64,000 bases of DNA from CAWDLX01 sp963753485 (GTDB lineage: Bacteria > Actinomycetota > Actinomycetes > Mycobacteriales > Micromonosporaceae). Under the pieces are notes generated by a model. It did no database searches and was not told the origin of the DNA. It saw nothing but the letters and a program-made list of their open reading frames with translations. The translations under genes were made by a program, and so were the position numbers. The stretch's first letter is position 1. Every line of letters begins with the position of its first letter. The DNA lies in assembly GCA_963753485.1 (NCBI GenBank), contig CAVWCL010000001.1:558001-622000 (forward strand). The letters run 5' to 3'. This document shows, in pieces, positions 51,129-60,244 of this stretch.

Positions 51129-52346
51129 TTACCGGCCGCGATTGGGTAGCAGGTGCGGGTCGGTCAGCCCGGCCGGCAGGCCCAGGGTCACGCAGGTGAC
51201 CGGTCCATCGCATCGGGCGAAGCGGTTGTCGGCGGTCGCGACAAACGAGGTCGGTGTGTCCCAGAACAGGATCTGGCTGTCCGCCGGCACGTCGAGCGGC
51301 TCGGGCCGCCACCGGCCGGCGGCCATGTCGGCGACCCGCGCCAGCAGGGGTGCGGTGCCGAACCGGCTGACCACCACCTGGGCACCGTCGGGTGAGACCA
51401 AACCCCGCACCCCGGGCCCGGCCATATCACCCGAGCACAGGCCCGACTGGGTCACGTGGGTGAAGGCGGTGCCCGCCAGCGGGACGAGGGCGACACAGGC
51501 CGAGGTCGGGCTGGCGCCGGACGGGGACACCCGGCGCAGTACCTGGCCGTCGTTCGTCATTCCCCAGACATCGATGTCCTTGTCGGTGGTCCGGACCTGG
51601 TTCGTGGTGATGTTCCACCTGCCGGCCACCGTCGGGCTGCCGTCACCGGAGGCTGCCTTCAGCAGTGCCTGGCTACCGGTGACACCGAGTACCACCGGGC
51701 CCGTCCCGTGATTGAACTGCGTGGTGGCGAGCACCGCCAGCGACGGCAAACGGTACGCAACGACGTTGGGCGTACCCGATAGCCCAGCCGCGACCAGCGT
51801 GTGACCGTCGGCGGACACCGCCCAGTTGCCGAAGATTGTGCCGATCGAGCGGGGACTGCCCGAGTCGGGCACGAACCACAGCGCGAACCCGGTCGGATCC
51901 TGGTAGGCCTCGACCACCCAGCCGCCCGGCACGCGCGCACCGTCGCTGAGGGCGTAACCAGCGGGCAGGTCAACGGTGAACGGGGCCGCGTCCCACGGGT
52001 CGATGCTGGTCCCAGCCACCACATTCAGCCTGACTGACGCGACCGGGACCGAGTTGGCCACCGCCGGGCCGGTCGGGGTCACCGAGGGGGACGGCGTCGC
52101 GGTGGTCGCCGCGGGCAGTGGCGGTGGACCGGCCTGGCCGCGGTTGCCGAGGACCACGCCGGCGATGCTGGCCACGGCCACCACCACCACGACCGCGGCG
52201 AGCCCGTTGCGCCGGCGCCGGGCGCGGGTCCTGCGGCCCGCCAGAATCAGGTCGTCGGCGGTGAACGACGGCAACGCGTCGATCTGGGCCGCGCGGCCGG
52301 ACAACGTCTGCTCCAGCCGAGCCTCGAGCTGGTCACCGGCCGTCAT
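51129..52346 (-). CDS. Membrane-anchored protein coupled to SigE-type sigma factor (possible anti-sigma)
   Basis: 405 residues. A cytoplasmic N-terminus (QLEARLEQTLSGRAAQIDA, LPSFTADDLILAGRRTRARR) is followed by one transmembrane helix (LAAVVVVVAVASIAGVVLG, about 48-67), a Thr/Pro linker, and an extracellular beta-rich region with propeller-like blades (NWAVSADGHTLVAAG, RGLVSPDGAQVVVSRFG). It overlaps the sigma factor gene by 4 bases. The layout fits an anti-sigma or signal protein, but no zinc anti-sigma motif is seen. Confidence 0.7.
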   Translation of the reverse strand: MTAGDQLEARLEQTLSGRAAQIDALPSFTADDLILAGRRTRARRRRNGLAAVVVVVAVASIAGVVLGNRGQAGPPPLPAATTATPSPSVTPTGPAVANSVPVASVRLNVVAGTSIDPWDAAPFTVDLPAGYALSDGARVPGGWVVEAYQDPTGFALWFVPDSGSPRSIGTIFGNWAVSADGHTLVAAGLSGTPNVVAYRLPSLAVLATTQFNHGTGPVVLGVTGSQALLKAASGDGSPTVAGRWNITTNQVRTTDKDIDVWGMTNDGQVLRRVSPSGASPTSACVALVPLAGTAFTHVTQSGLCSGDMAGPGVRGLVSPDGAQVVVSRFGTAPLLARVADMAAGRWRPEPLDVPADSQILFWDTPTSFVATADNRFARCDGPVTCVTLGLPAGLTDPHLLPNRGR

Positions 52347-52855
52347 GCCGACACCCCCACCCCGGTCTCGTCGTCGGACAGCCGGCGGCGGAGCGTGGCC
52401 AACCCACGCGCGGCATAGCTCTTCACCGTGCCCCGGTTCAGGCCGAGCGTGTCGGCGATCTCAGCCTCGGACAGCCCCTCGTAGTAGCGCAGCACGAGCA
52501 CCGCGCGCTGGCGGGTCGGCAACGAACCCAGATGCGACCACATCACGTCCCGCTCGATCTGGGCCGTCGCCGGGTCCGCCTCATACCGGTCGGGCGGCTG
52601 CGGCACGCTCCGTTCGCGGAAGCGGCGGCCACGCCACCAGGAGATCGCCGTGGTGGCCATGACGCGCCGCACGTACCCCTCGAGGGCGCCCAGATCCCGG
52701 ATCCGCGCCCAGTTCAGGTATGTCTTGACCAGTGCGACCTGCAACAGGTCCTCGGCCAGGCCCCGGTCCCCGACCAGAAGATAGGCGGTGCGCAACAAAG
52801 CGGACGACCGCGCGCCAACGAAGCTGCGGAATTCCCGCTCCTCATCGTGATCCAC
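52343..52855 (-). CDS. SigE-family ECF RNA polymerase sigma factor
   Basis: A 170-residue ECF sigma factor. Region 2: EFRSFVGARSSALLRTAYLL, GDRGLAEDLLQVALVKTYLN and YVRRVMATTAISWWRGRRF. Region 4: LPTRQRAVLVLRYYEGLSEA and GLNRGTVKSYAARGLATLRR. This size and motif set is the actinobacterial SigE-family group. The membrane protein gene downstream overlaps by ATGA, so they form an operon. ATG 52855. Confidence 0.92.
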   Translation of the reverse strand: MDHDEEREFRSFVGARSSALLRTAYLLVGDRGLAEDLLQVALVKTYLNWARIRDLGALEGYVRRVMATTAISWWRGRRFRERSVPQPPDRYEADPATAQIERDVMWSHLGSLPTRQRAVLVLRYYEGLSEAEIADTLGLNRGTVKSYAARGLATLRRRLSDDETGVGVSA

Positions 52856-53004
52856 GCAACCCCCAACCGAGCGCCGGTGACGTCACTGGGAGGACGCGAC
52901 CCGGGCGCGATCGGTTGCCAACGCCTCACCGCGGACACCGGGGCGGCCACGGGCGGCGAGCAGCGGTGCGCAGCAGCACCCTAGCCGGCCGGGCCGGCCG
53001 TGGC

Positions 53005-53298
53005 GTGATCGCCCATGATCGCTATGTCCAATGGCGCCGGGAAGACGGAGAGCTGCTCGATCCGTGGATGCGGGTACACGAGCGCCTCGGCGCTCGAGTG
53101 GCCACGCCACTTCCCCAGTCTTTGCGGATCACCGGAACCGTCCGCGAGTGGGAGACTTGGACAGGCATGATCTTCCCGGAGTCCGGCGAGTATGTGTTCC
53201 CCGACGGCCTGGCCCTCCTGCACGTCGATACGGCCGAAGACCGTGGCGAGTACTGGGAGCCGAACGTCTGGATCGTGCACCCGGACCTGGATACCTGA
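53005..53298 (+). pseudogene. C-terminal remnant of a GNAT acetyltransferase
   Basis: 97 codons from GTG 53005 read HDRYVQWRREDGELLDPWMR, then TGTVREWETWTGMIFPESGE and WEPNVWIVHPDL. This matches the C-terminal half of a family of actinobacterial GNAT proteins (DPW..VH, ESG.Y, EPNVW). The N-terminal acetyl-CoA-binding half is missing upstream, so I read it as a truncated copy at the edge of the accessory island. A small functional protein cannot be excluded. Confidence 0.6.
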
Positions 53299-53301
53299 CC
53301 C

Positions 53302-53760
53302 GTGCCCACAGTCACCTCCACCGTGCCGGTGGCGCCCGGTCAGCGCAACTACGTCGCGTGCATTGCGACTGACGCCCGCACGGACATCCAGGCATCCACT
53401 GTGAACAACCCATTCCAGCCGTCCTGGCTCAACCTGTTGAGGATGTCCTACGCCACAACCGGGCGGGCATCTGGATCACAGCCGGCGCCGGCACGCCGAT
53501 CTACGGTCCGTGGTACCCGAGTTCTGGGACTACTCGACCCTCACCATGCGGGCCGCCTGCAGCGCTCAGCACGGCTGCTATTCCAATGTCGGGACCGCCT
53601 ATGCCCAGTACGACCCGTACGGGTGCGGCTGCGCGACCATCTACGTCAATGGCTCGCAGTGGGACACGTACGGCGCCGAGGTGGCGCTGTTCGACTTCGA
53701 CTGGCCGCCGCCCGACATCCGGGGCGCATGGTCGGCGGGCAAGGAACGCGGTCGAGACCA
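53302..53760 (+). pseudogene. Frameshifted remnant of an unrecognised protein
   Basis: Protein-like sequence jumps between frames: NNPFQPSWLNLL in one frame, AGIWITAGAGTPIYGPWYP in the next (from about 53445), and EFWDYSTLTMRAACSAQHGC plus GCGCATIYVNGSQWDTYG in a third (from about 53515). At least two frameshifts are needed to join them. The joined sequence is rich in Trp, Tyr and Cys, as in secreted proteins, but I do not recognise the family. Confidence 0.45.
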
Positions 53761-53851
53761 TAGTTTCGGTTCTGGGCGACGTCGCGTTTGCTGGTGGATC
53801 GAGTCAATAAGGCGGTCATCGACACCGACGCGACTGAAAAACGATCTTGGC

Positions 53852-53857
53852 TACAAT
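53852..53857 (+). promoter_or_regulatory. Putative -10 box of the zinc-ribbon gene
   Basis: TACAAT ends 3 nt before GTG 53861 and 6 nt before GTG 53864, so a leaderless start at either GTG is possible. No Shine-Dalgarno sequence is present. Confidence 0.4.
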
Positions 53858-53860
53858 GAT

Positions 53861-55006
53861 GTGGTGAAATCGTGGTGCGCTTTCTGCGGATACAGCGCGG
53901 AACATCCGCTCTTTGAGTCGAACAGCCCGGACTTGCGATGGTTGCTCAGGGGTTGTCCTGAATGCACTATGAGTACCTGGATGGCGCAGGAATTCACTCG
54001 CGATGAGGTCGCTGGCCTCGATGCTGTTTATGAGACCTATGCCAGCACGGTTTCATTACTTCGTCCCGAGGTTGTCGGTTCTGTCTATGCTGCGATGGAC
54101 GTCGACCCGTGGACACTCGACTTGCTGATGCTTCTCTACTCACACGTGTGCGTCAATGACCTAGGGTTAGGACTAGATGACGACGTGATGGCGACGCGGG
54201 TCGCTCGATACTGCGACGCAGGATACCTGACCGTCGTACGCCCGAACAAGATGTTCCAGAAACATGACCGACTGAGCGAATCCTGGTTGCTCGACCTCCC
54301 AACCGTCGAGGCTTACATGCAAAGTCAGTACGCGGGCTCGACAATGTATGGACTCGCGATGGCGCTCGGGGAAGCTGATGCGCACAGGATCATCAACGGG
54401 CAATCGTGGGCGCTTGCGAAAGATTACAGCACTGAGGTATACAGCGAGCAGCAGCTTAGGCTGGCGCTACGTTATGAGTATCTGGCTGCAGCCATTAACG
54501 CCACTCCGCTCTATGATCATTTGCTGGGTCCATTTGCTGCGAACAGGTACATCGAAGATCGAACTGTAATGGACCGAGGCGAATCGCTAGCGGCGCTCGC
54601 AACACTCAAATGGTATCGAGAGATGGCATCGACCTTCCCGGATGTGCTTGGTCCAGATCTCGTCATCCACCTACGTCAGACTGGTGAAGTCCAGGATTTT
54701 GTTAACACGGTCACGTTGGCGTTGCTCAGGTCACCGGAAACAGCAACGAACCAGCAACTGGAGGCAGCAGTTGGCGGCGCACTGACGCAGCGAATCGCGA
54801 TTCTCAATAAGACGAGGGGAAATTCATACAGGTACGCTACTATAGCGGCTGGCGGCATCGTCGCAACGGCTGGTGGACTGCTTGGCGGGGCAGTTGGCGC
54901 CGTTGTTGGCGGCGTCGGGGCTGCTGGCGTGAGCGTCGCGATGGAGTGGGTCGCTGTGGGGCTACGACGAACCTGGCCGTCATATTTCCTTGGTCAAGCC
55001 GTGTAA
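53861..55006 (+). CDS. Unrecognised zinc-ribbon protein with C-terminal glycine-zipper membrane segment
   Basis: About 381 residues, codon use and GC clearly lower than its neighbours. The N-terminus has a probable zinc ribbon (WCAFCGYSAEH, then GCPECTMSTW). The centre, about 280 residues, is mostly helical with no motif I know (DPWTLDLLMLLYSHVCVNDL, DRGESLAALATLKWYREMAS). The C-terminus holds a glycine-rich hydrophobic stretch (GGIVATAGGLLGGAVGAVVG, continuing GGVGAAG) of the pore or membrane-inserting type, then a short tail. No function assigned. Position beside VapBC and a TIR gene suggests a defence or toxin role, which is inference. Confidence 0.65.
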   Translation: MVKSWCAFCGYSAEHPLFESNSPDLRWLLRGCPECTMSTWMAQEFTRDEVAGLDAVYETYASTVSLLRPEVVGSVYAAMDVDPWTLDLLMLLYSHVCVNDLGLGLDDDVMATRVARYCDAGYLTVVRPNKMFQKHDRLSESWLLDLPTVEAYMQSQYAGSTMYGLAMALGEADAHRIINGQSWALAKDYSTEVYSEQQLRLALRYEYLAAAINATPLYDHLLGPFAANRYIEDRTVMDRGESLAALATLKWYREMASTFPDVLGPDLVIHLRQTGEVQDFVNTVTLALLRSPETATNQQLEAAVGGALTQRIAILNKTRGNSYRYATIAAGGIVATAGGLLGGAVGAVVGGVGAAGVSVAMEWVAVGLRRTWPSYFLGQAV

Positions 55007-55179
55007 CCAGCAATTAGCACCCTTCAAGCAATGGTGAATGAGTGGGACCGGACGCTAGGTTGGGTGGTGGTCGTTGTTCGGATGTTTGAGCCGACTGAAG
55101 CCCGCCACCATGCGTGGCGCGAAGGCTTCCTCAAGTGCCGCGAGTTTTGCTCGGTAGGGCGATGGCGTGCGATCGACGT

Positions 55180-55575
55180 TTAGATCATGATCACTGTGAG
55201 GTCGGGCATTTGGTCGTAGTCGCTGTCCTGGGTCACGATGGGCAGACCGTGGGCGATGGCGGTGGCCGCTATCCAGGTGTCGTTGATGGGTGCCTTGCGA
55301 CCATTGGCGCGCAGTTTGGCCACCAGCAGAGCCCAGGCGTCGCTGACGGTCTCGTCGATGGGCAGGGGCTCGAACTGGCGGGCCAGCTCGTAGGTGGCCA
55401 GGCGGCGGGCGGCGGTATCGGGGTCGTGGCTGGCGCTGACCACGCCCAAGCGCAGTTCACCCAGCGTCACCACCGACACGCCCAGCTCAAGGTCGGCCAG
55501 CCGTTGGTCATCAAGGCGATGTGTCTCCACACCAATGAACACCGACGTATCGGCGATCGCCCGGCGTGGGCTCAC
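55180..55575 (-). CDS. VapC-type PIN-domain toxin
   Basis: A 131-residue PIN ribonuclease. The acidic active-site residues appear in AIADTSVFIGVE (Asp), VVTLGELRLG (Glu), INDTWIAATAIAHGLPIVTQ (Asp) and DSDYDQM (Asp). GTG 55575 overlaps the antitoxin stop by GTGA, the usual arrangement of a type II toxin-antitoxin pair. The longer frame upstream only duplicates antitoxin DNA. VapC toxins cleave tRNA or rRNA when freed from antitoxin. Confidence 0.9.
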   Translation of the reverse strand: MSPRRAIADTSVFIGVETHRLDDQRLADLELGVSVVTLGELRLGVVSASHDPDTAARRLATYELARQFEPLPIDETVSDAWALLVAKLRANGRKAPINDTWIAATAIAHGLPIVTQDSDYDQMPDLTVIMI

Positions 55576-55835
55576 CACGGAAGGTCGTCGGTCGTATCGG
55601 TCAGGGCCCCACGCAGCTCCGCGGCCAGTCCGGTACGCTCCGGTCCCAGCGACGCCAGCCGAGCAACCACTTCGGTGGCGGGCATCCACCGACGGCGGGT
55701 ACGCAGCGGGATTAGCTTGGCCACCGGCCGGTTGTTGTGAAGGATCTCGATTTCTTCCCCGGACTCAACCCGACGCAGGATCTCAGCCGTGTGGTTCCGC
55801 AGATCCCTGGAAGGTATCACGGCCGTAGTCGTCAT
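55572..55835 (-). CDS. Phd/YefM-type antitoxin (VapB role)
   Basis: An 87-residue antitoxin: AVIPSRDLRNHTAEILRRVE and IEILHNNRPVAKLIPL form the Phd/YefM DNA-binding fold, and the C-terminal half (LGPERTGLAAELRGALTDTT) is the toxin-neutralising tail. ATG 55835. It should repress its own operon together with the toxin. Confidence 0.9.
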   Translation of the reverse strand: MTTTAVIPSRDLRNHTAEILRRVESGEEIEILHNNRPVAKLIPLRTRRRWMPATEVVARLASLGPERTGLAAELRGALTDTTDDLPW

Positions 55836-56159
55836 GCTACGAGCGTAGCCGCTCGGCTTGTGTCCGTCCACCACCGCCACCGGGCCAACCGAGGAGCGGC
55901 TGTGAGCTGACCGACGCGCTGACCCAACCACCTCGCTCAGGCCGAACATACGGACGACCAGGCGGCGGGCGTCGCACACGCCCCAGTACGACGTTGGAAG
56001 TTGATCGGCACGATCGGTCGTCCATCAATGCCCCTTCGTGGCCGCCGATCGGAGGCTCACCGGGTGGCGACCATGAGCGCGATGACGCCGAAGTTCATCC
56101 GGAGGAGTGTCGGGCCTGCTCCAGGTTCGACTGGTGGGGGCCGGACAGCCAGTCTTGAC
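55836..56159. other. Non-coding stretch between antitoxin and metallo-hydrolase fragment
   Basis: I see no credible gene here. It should hold the vapBC promoter (read leftward). A short leftward frame near 56060-56120 (MNFGVIALMVATR) could be the end of a lost gene but is too short to call. Confidence 0.4.
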
Positions 56160-56621
56160 TCAGACGCGCGTCGACCGGTTCTCTCCTCGCCGCAGCGCGT
56201 CGATGTAGGCATGATCGGCGGCGAGGCGGGCCGCCACCTCGGGACCCTCGGCAACGGCCCCGTGGCCGGGGACCAGGACTTCGATGTGGCTGGCAGCCTC
56301 ACCCAGCCGGTCGAGTGCCGCCCCGTAGGCGCCCACCTGACCGGGGCGGCGAGGGTCGAGGAGCGGGATCAGGACGTCGGAGAGCATGTCGCCGGCGATC
56401 AGGACGCCACGGTCCGCGAGGAGGATCGCGGCGTGGCCGATGGCGTGCGCCTGATGCTCGACGATCTCGCCCGGCACGGGTCCCCCGTCCGCGGGCAGCG
56501 GGGTGAGGAGCCCGATCAGCTCGAGAGGTATGCCCGACGCGCTCTCCGCCGCCACCCTCTGCGCCCACTCTCGGGCTTCACTGGCGGCCTGGACGCCGGC
56601 GGGGGTGGCGTGGCGCGGCAC
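56160..56621 (-). pseudogene. C-terminal remnant of an MBL-fold metallo-hydrolase
   Basis: 153 codons keep the second half of a metallo-beta-lactamase fold: VEHQAHAIGHAAILLADRGV with HAxGH, IAGDMLSDVLIPLLD with the bridging Asp, and VLVPGHGAVA. The N-terminal HxHxDH zinc motif is absent; upstream DNA switches at about 56640 to lower-GC sequence belonging to the TIR gene. I therefore read it as cut off by the island insertion. Confidence 0.7.
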
Positions 56622-56670
56622 GTCGCCGGATTACAGCCCAACGGCTTCTCCGCTGAGTCAGTCGGTTCAG

Positions 56671-58284
56671 CTATCCGTGAATCTCCCTCCACACCTCGTC
56701 AAGGCGCTTCTGGACGAATGTCAACTCCGTAAGTGACCTGAGGCGGAGTGCGCTCCTGGCGCCCTCAAGCCTCGCCTGGAACTCCATTGACTCCCGGTGC
56801 GCCGCAAAGACTGGCCAGGTTGAAACGCGATTCAAGAAGCGACCTGTCCTTGGGTCACCACGGACAGTTGACGAGCATAAGGAGGTCAGATGCGAAATGC
56901 TAGCGGTCATGTCGCCCAGCCGCGCAGCAAGCCAACCGAGGTGGAAGTGATTCCAAGGAGTAATCATTACGCCGTAATCATAGTCGGCCTCTACCTCCTC
57001 GAACGACTGGACCGAGGCCGCCGCGGATGCTAGGTCGCTGAGGTGGCCCCTAAGGGAAACCGACACCCTAGCTGCGGCATTCGGCAACAGATCCCAACGT
57101 CGCTGCCAGATCGCCCAGGAAAACCAGATCTCGGAAGGCTCACTTGTGGTGGCTAGCTGGTAGCCGACGAGTAGATGGTCTGCGATTGCCTCACACGACA
57201 GGTCGATGAACGACCAAGTCGAGCCGCGTACGCGAATCGCGACATCATCGGCCACGAGAGCAAGGGTTGCGAGCGACGCGATTTCGGCAAATCCTGTGGC
57301 CCAGGCTCCGTGATCAATTCGCGCGCAGCAACCGCGATCGGAATTCGACCAATCTTGGCACGAAAAGTCGCGAACAAGTCGCGCCATCGGTCGTTGCCGT
57401 TTGCCAGAATCTCGTTTGCCAAAGACTGGAGCGAACCTACATCGGAGTCAGCCGACGTTGGGGTTGGTAAGGTGCGGAGTACATCATCGTGACCCTCTTG
57501 ACGAATCATTAACCCAGAGCCTGACACGGGACTCGGCGTATTCAGAAGACGTTCCCCTTTGGTGGCCCACTCTGCGTGCGGACCTGGTCGCTGACCGGTC
57601 AAACCGCAATGAAGCTTCCAAAGCCCCTCGATATCGAGCGACTCACCATGCCAGGGGATTCGTTGGCTCACCAGAAATATTTGATCGAGCGGGGTGTTTG
57701 AAATGTTAAATAGTTGAATTGCCAAGGGCCGGCGCTCACGATGATCAGCATCTAGGTCGAATAGGTCAAGTTCGCGTTGCGCCCACGAACGCTCGATGTA
57801 GCTCGCGGTCAGCACGGCCACCATGTGGCGGCTTTCGCGAAGGCCCTGCTGCAGTCCAGTCCTGAACCTCGATCCAGGGATGAGTTGCTCTTCGTCGAGC
57901 CACACCGAATGTCCACATTTGCGGAGCCACGTTGCCATATGGCGTGCAAATGGCGAGTCCTCATGCGCATGACTGAGGAACACGTCGAACGCGAACCCAT
58001 CGGCTTCACGGTCACGGACGTTGTCAAGGCGAGTCACGGCTTGGTCCTTGTCGCTTCGAACACCAAGGCTAGCGGCAAGGAGCCTACCTTGCTTCGTGGA
58101 TGCCAAGGTGTATCCGTTGGAGCCCTGGGGATTGAGCTTGACGCCGATGGTCGCCCGGAGGCCGTCGGTCGTTGCTGGCCAACGCAATCTGGCTGGTACA
58201 TAGAGCACCCCATTGACGGGCCCGCCGGTTGCGCCGAGATGGAGCGCGACCGCCTCAGCCGCGGTGAGCGCGGAAGAACGCTGG
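56671..58284 (-). pseudogene. TIR-domain protein gene, split by an insertion sequence and frameshifted
   Basis: Reading leftward from 58284: LTAAEAVALHLGATGGPVNG, a possible winged-helix region, then a TIR domain (FAFDVFLSHAHEDSPFARHM, CGHSVWLDEEQLIPGS and the probable catalytic Glu in SYIERSWAQRELD), then an unknown domain. At about 57290-57315 the sensible frame shifts from AVAARELITE to GFAEIASLATLALVADDV and runs on to 56671 (RLDEVWREIHG). The 5' end was cut by the ISAs1-type element; the missing start lies beyond it near TTG 59765 (TNSPTPAELPAFFRAH). TIR proteins commonly cleave NAD in anti-phage defence. Probably inactive. Confidence 0.75.
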
Positions 58285-58294
58285 CAGCTCCGCC
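58285..58294. repeat. Target site duplication, left copy
   Basis: CAGCTCCGCC lies directly left of the ISAs1-type element and is repeated exactly at 59736-59745. A 10-bp duplication fits the family. Confidence 0.93.
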
Positions 58295-59735
58295 CAGTGC
58301 CCCGGCAAAGTCATCCGCTACGTAGATGATCTTCGGCTGGGTCTCTCGCGGGTTGTCGTGCCGGTAGCTTGACGCAGCTTGGCGTGTCCTGTGTGGATAG
58401 ACAACGAAGCTCCTGTAGACAGTGGATTGTCGAAGTCCAAGACCATCTACGGGGAGCTCCGTTGCCTACTCAGTCTGCCATGCCGAACCTCATCCACCAC
58501 GTCGACTCCGCAGCTGCTGGGCGGGTCGTAGACGCCGAGGGATGCGATGACCTGCTCGGGCATCTGTCCTCGGTGCCCGACCCACGCAAACGTCGCGGTG
58601 TACGGCACGCGTTGCCCTGCCTGCTGGGCATTGCAGCGGCGGCGGTACTGGCCGGTGCCCGATCGTTCACCGCCATCGGGGAATGGGCCGCCGACGCCTC
58701 CCAGCAGGTGCTGGCGTGCCTCGGCGTGCGTCGCCATCCGCGCACCGACAGATATGTTGCGCCCAACGAAGCGACCGTGCGCCGTGCACTTCAAGTCGTC
58801 GACGCGGACGCCCTCGACGATGCGATCGCGTTGTGGCTGGCCCGCCGGGACCCCCACGGCCACGCCGATGACGGTGTCGTCGACGCAGTCGCCCTGGACG
58901 GCAAGACCGTTCGTGGCGCCCGCGCACGGGGTAGTGATGATGATGATGATCGTGCCCCGCACCTGGTCTCGGCCGTGTCCCACCGTGACGGGACCGTCCT
59001 GGCCCAACGCCAGGTCGACTCGAAGTCCAACGAAATCACCGCGGTGCGCCCGCTGCTCACCGGGCTGAACCTGGTCGGAAAGGTGGTCACCGCGGATGCC
59101 CTGCATACGCAGCGGTCCCTCGCGGAGTGGCTGGTCACGCAGAAGCAGGCCGACTACCTGTTCATCGTCAAGGCCAACCAGCCCAACCTGCTCGAGGCCG
59201 TTGCCGCTGCCCTGACCGGCATCGACGATGAGTTCACAGACCGGGATGCACAAGGCGACCAACCGCGGGCACGGGCGAACCGAAACCCGCACCATCCGCA
59301 CCGCACCAGCCGCCGGATCGACTTTCCCCACGCCGGTCAAATTTTCCGGCTACGCCGCGACCGAGCTGACCTCGACAACGTGCGGACCAGCAAGGAGATC
59401 GTTTACGGAATCACCAGCCTCACCCCCCAGCGGGCCGGGCCCATCCAGATCGCCACCCACACCCGGGGGCACTGGACGATCGAGAACGGCCTCCACTACG
59501 TCCGCGATGTCACCTGGGGCGAAGATGCCAGTCAAGTCCGCACCGGCAACGCGCCGCGAGTCATGGCCGGACTACGAAACCTGGCCATCAGCACCCTACG
59601 CCAAGCCGGCACCACCAACATCGCAAAAGCGTTACGCCACAACGCCCGCAGCTTCAACCGACCCCTCAAACTACTGGGCCTGAACCCACGCCGACCAGCC
59701 GACTAACGCGCCAGCCCGACTTTGCCGGGACCCTG
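58295..59735 (+). mobile_element. ISAs1-family insertion sequence
   Basis: 1441 bp with 18-bp inverted ends matching at 16 positions: CAGTGCCCCGGCAAAGTC (58295-58312) and the complement of CAGGGTCCCGGCAAAGTC (59718-59735). Perfect 10-bp target repeats flank it. One transposase gene is inside. It interrupts the TIR gene near its start, which dates the insertion after the TIR gene arrived. Confidence 0.93.
58462..59706 (+). CDS. ISAs1-family transposase, probably with an out-of-frame patch
   Basis: About 414 residues: DLLGHLSSVPDPRKRRGVRH, LDGKTVRGARARG (DDE Asp region), VVTADALHTQRSLAEWL, DYLFIVKANQPNLLE, RTSKEIVYGITSL and RGHWTIENGLHYVRDVTWGE are typical. Between about 59245 and 59325 the expected family sequence (HKATNRGHGRTETRTIRTAP) is found in another frame, while the open frame reads an Arg/His-rich patch. 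Two compensating indels are the simplest cause. TTG 58462 has GGGGAG upstream; ATG 58480 is an alternative. Confidence 0.85.
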   Translation: MPTQSAMPNLIHHVDSAAAGRVVDAEGCDDLLGHLSSVPDPRKRRGVRHALPCLLGIAAAAVLAGARSFTAIGEWAADASQQVLACLGVRRHPRTDRYVAPNEATVRRALQVVDADALDDAIALWLARRDPHGHADDGVVDAVALDGKTVRGARARGSDDDDDRAPHLVSAVSHRDGTVLAQRQVDSKSNEITAVRPLLTGLNLVGKVVTADALHTQRSLAEWLVTQKQADYLFIVKANQPNLLEAVAAALTGIDDEFTDRDAQGDQPRARANRNPHHPHRTSRRIDFPHAGQIFRLRRDRADLDNVRTSKEIVYGITSLTPQRAGPIQIATHTRGHWTIENGLHYVRDVTWGEDASQVRTGNAPRVMAGLRNLAISTLRQAGTTNIAKALRHNARSFNRPLKLLGLNPRRPAD

Positions 59736-59745
59736 CAGCTCCGCC
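59736..59745. repeat. Target site duplication, right copy
   Basis: CAGCTCCGCC, identical to 58285-58294, directly right of the ISAs1-type element. Confidence 0.93.
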
Positions 59746-59989
59746 GGTGTCGGGGAGTTCGTCAATCGCCGATCTGCCTCTTCACGACATGGTCAGTCCC
59801 GCAGCCATGCACAGCCCACCACGCAGCGCGAAAGACATGATCATACGAACGGATTTCGACGTGATGCTCCTGCTCGAGGGCCTTGATTCGTTCGTCACCG
59901 CCCAAATCGTTGCGTCTATCGTCGCTTCGACTACCAACTCTTGCTCGGGTTCGCCCATCCGCAACCGCGCCCGCCGTCAGCCATGGCCC

Positions 59990-60244
59990 TTGCGCTGGGG
60001 GCCCCGCCGGCCGGCCCACCTGGCGCGGCATGTCGCCCGTGAGCGGCGCGCGCTCAATCTCGTCGTCGTCGGGCTCATCAGCTTCGTCACCGTGTGGACC
60101 GGGCTGAAGGCGCTCTATTTCGACCAGCCGTTCGGTACGATCCGGGACTACGTCACGATCCTGCTCTGGGGTTTCGGCGCCCAGGTAGCGCTCGTCGCGA
60201 TCGCGAAGGGACTCGATCGGGTGGTCGCGCCCCGCCGAAGCTGA
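59990..60244 (+). pseudogene. Membrane-protein C-terminal remnant
   Basis: About 84 codons with a basic start (RRPAHLARHVARERRAL), a transmembrane helix LNLVVVGLISFVTVWTGL, KALYFDQPFGTIRDYVTILL and a second helix WGFGAQVALVAIAKGLDRVV. The natural-looking sequence begins abruptly near 59990 without a good start, so I read it as the end of a larger membrane protein whose front was lost at the island edge. A tiny intact gene from TTG 59990 is possible. Confidence 0.45.

Noticed and set aside
57153..57387. Two genuinely overlapping genes on the minus strand
   Set aside because: Only one frame looks protein-like on each side of about 57300, which fits a frameshift within one gene better than two overlapping genes.
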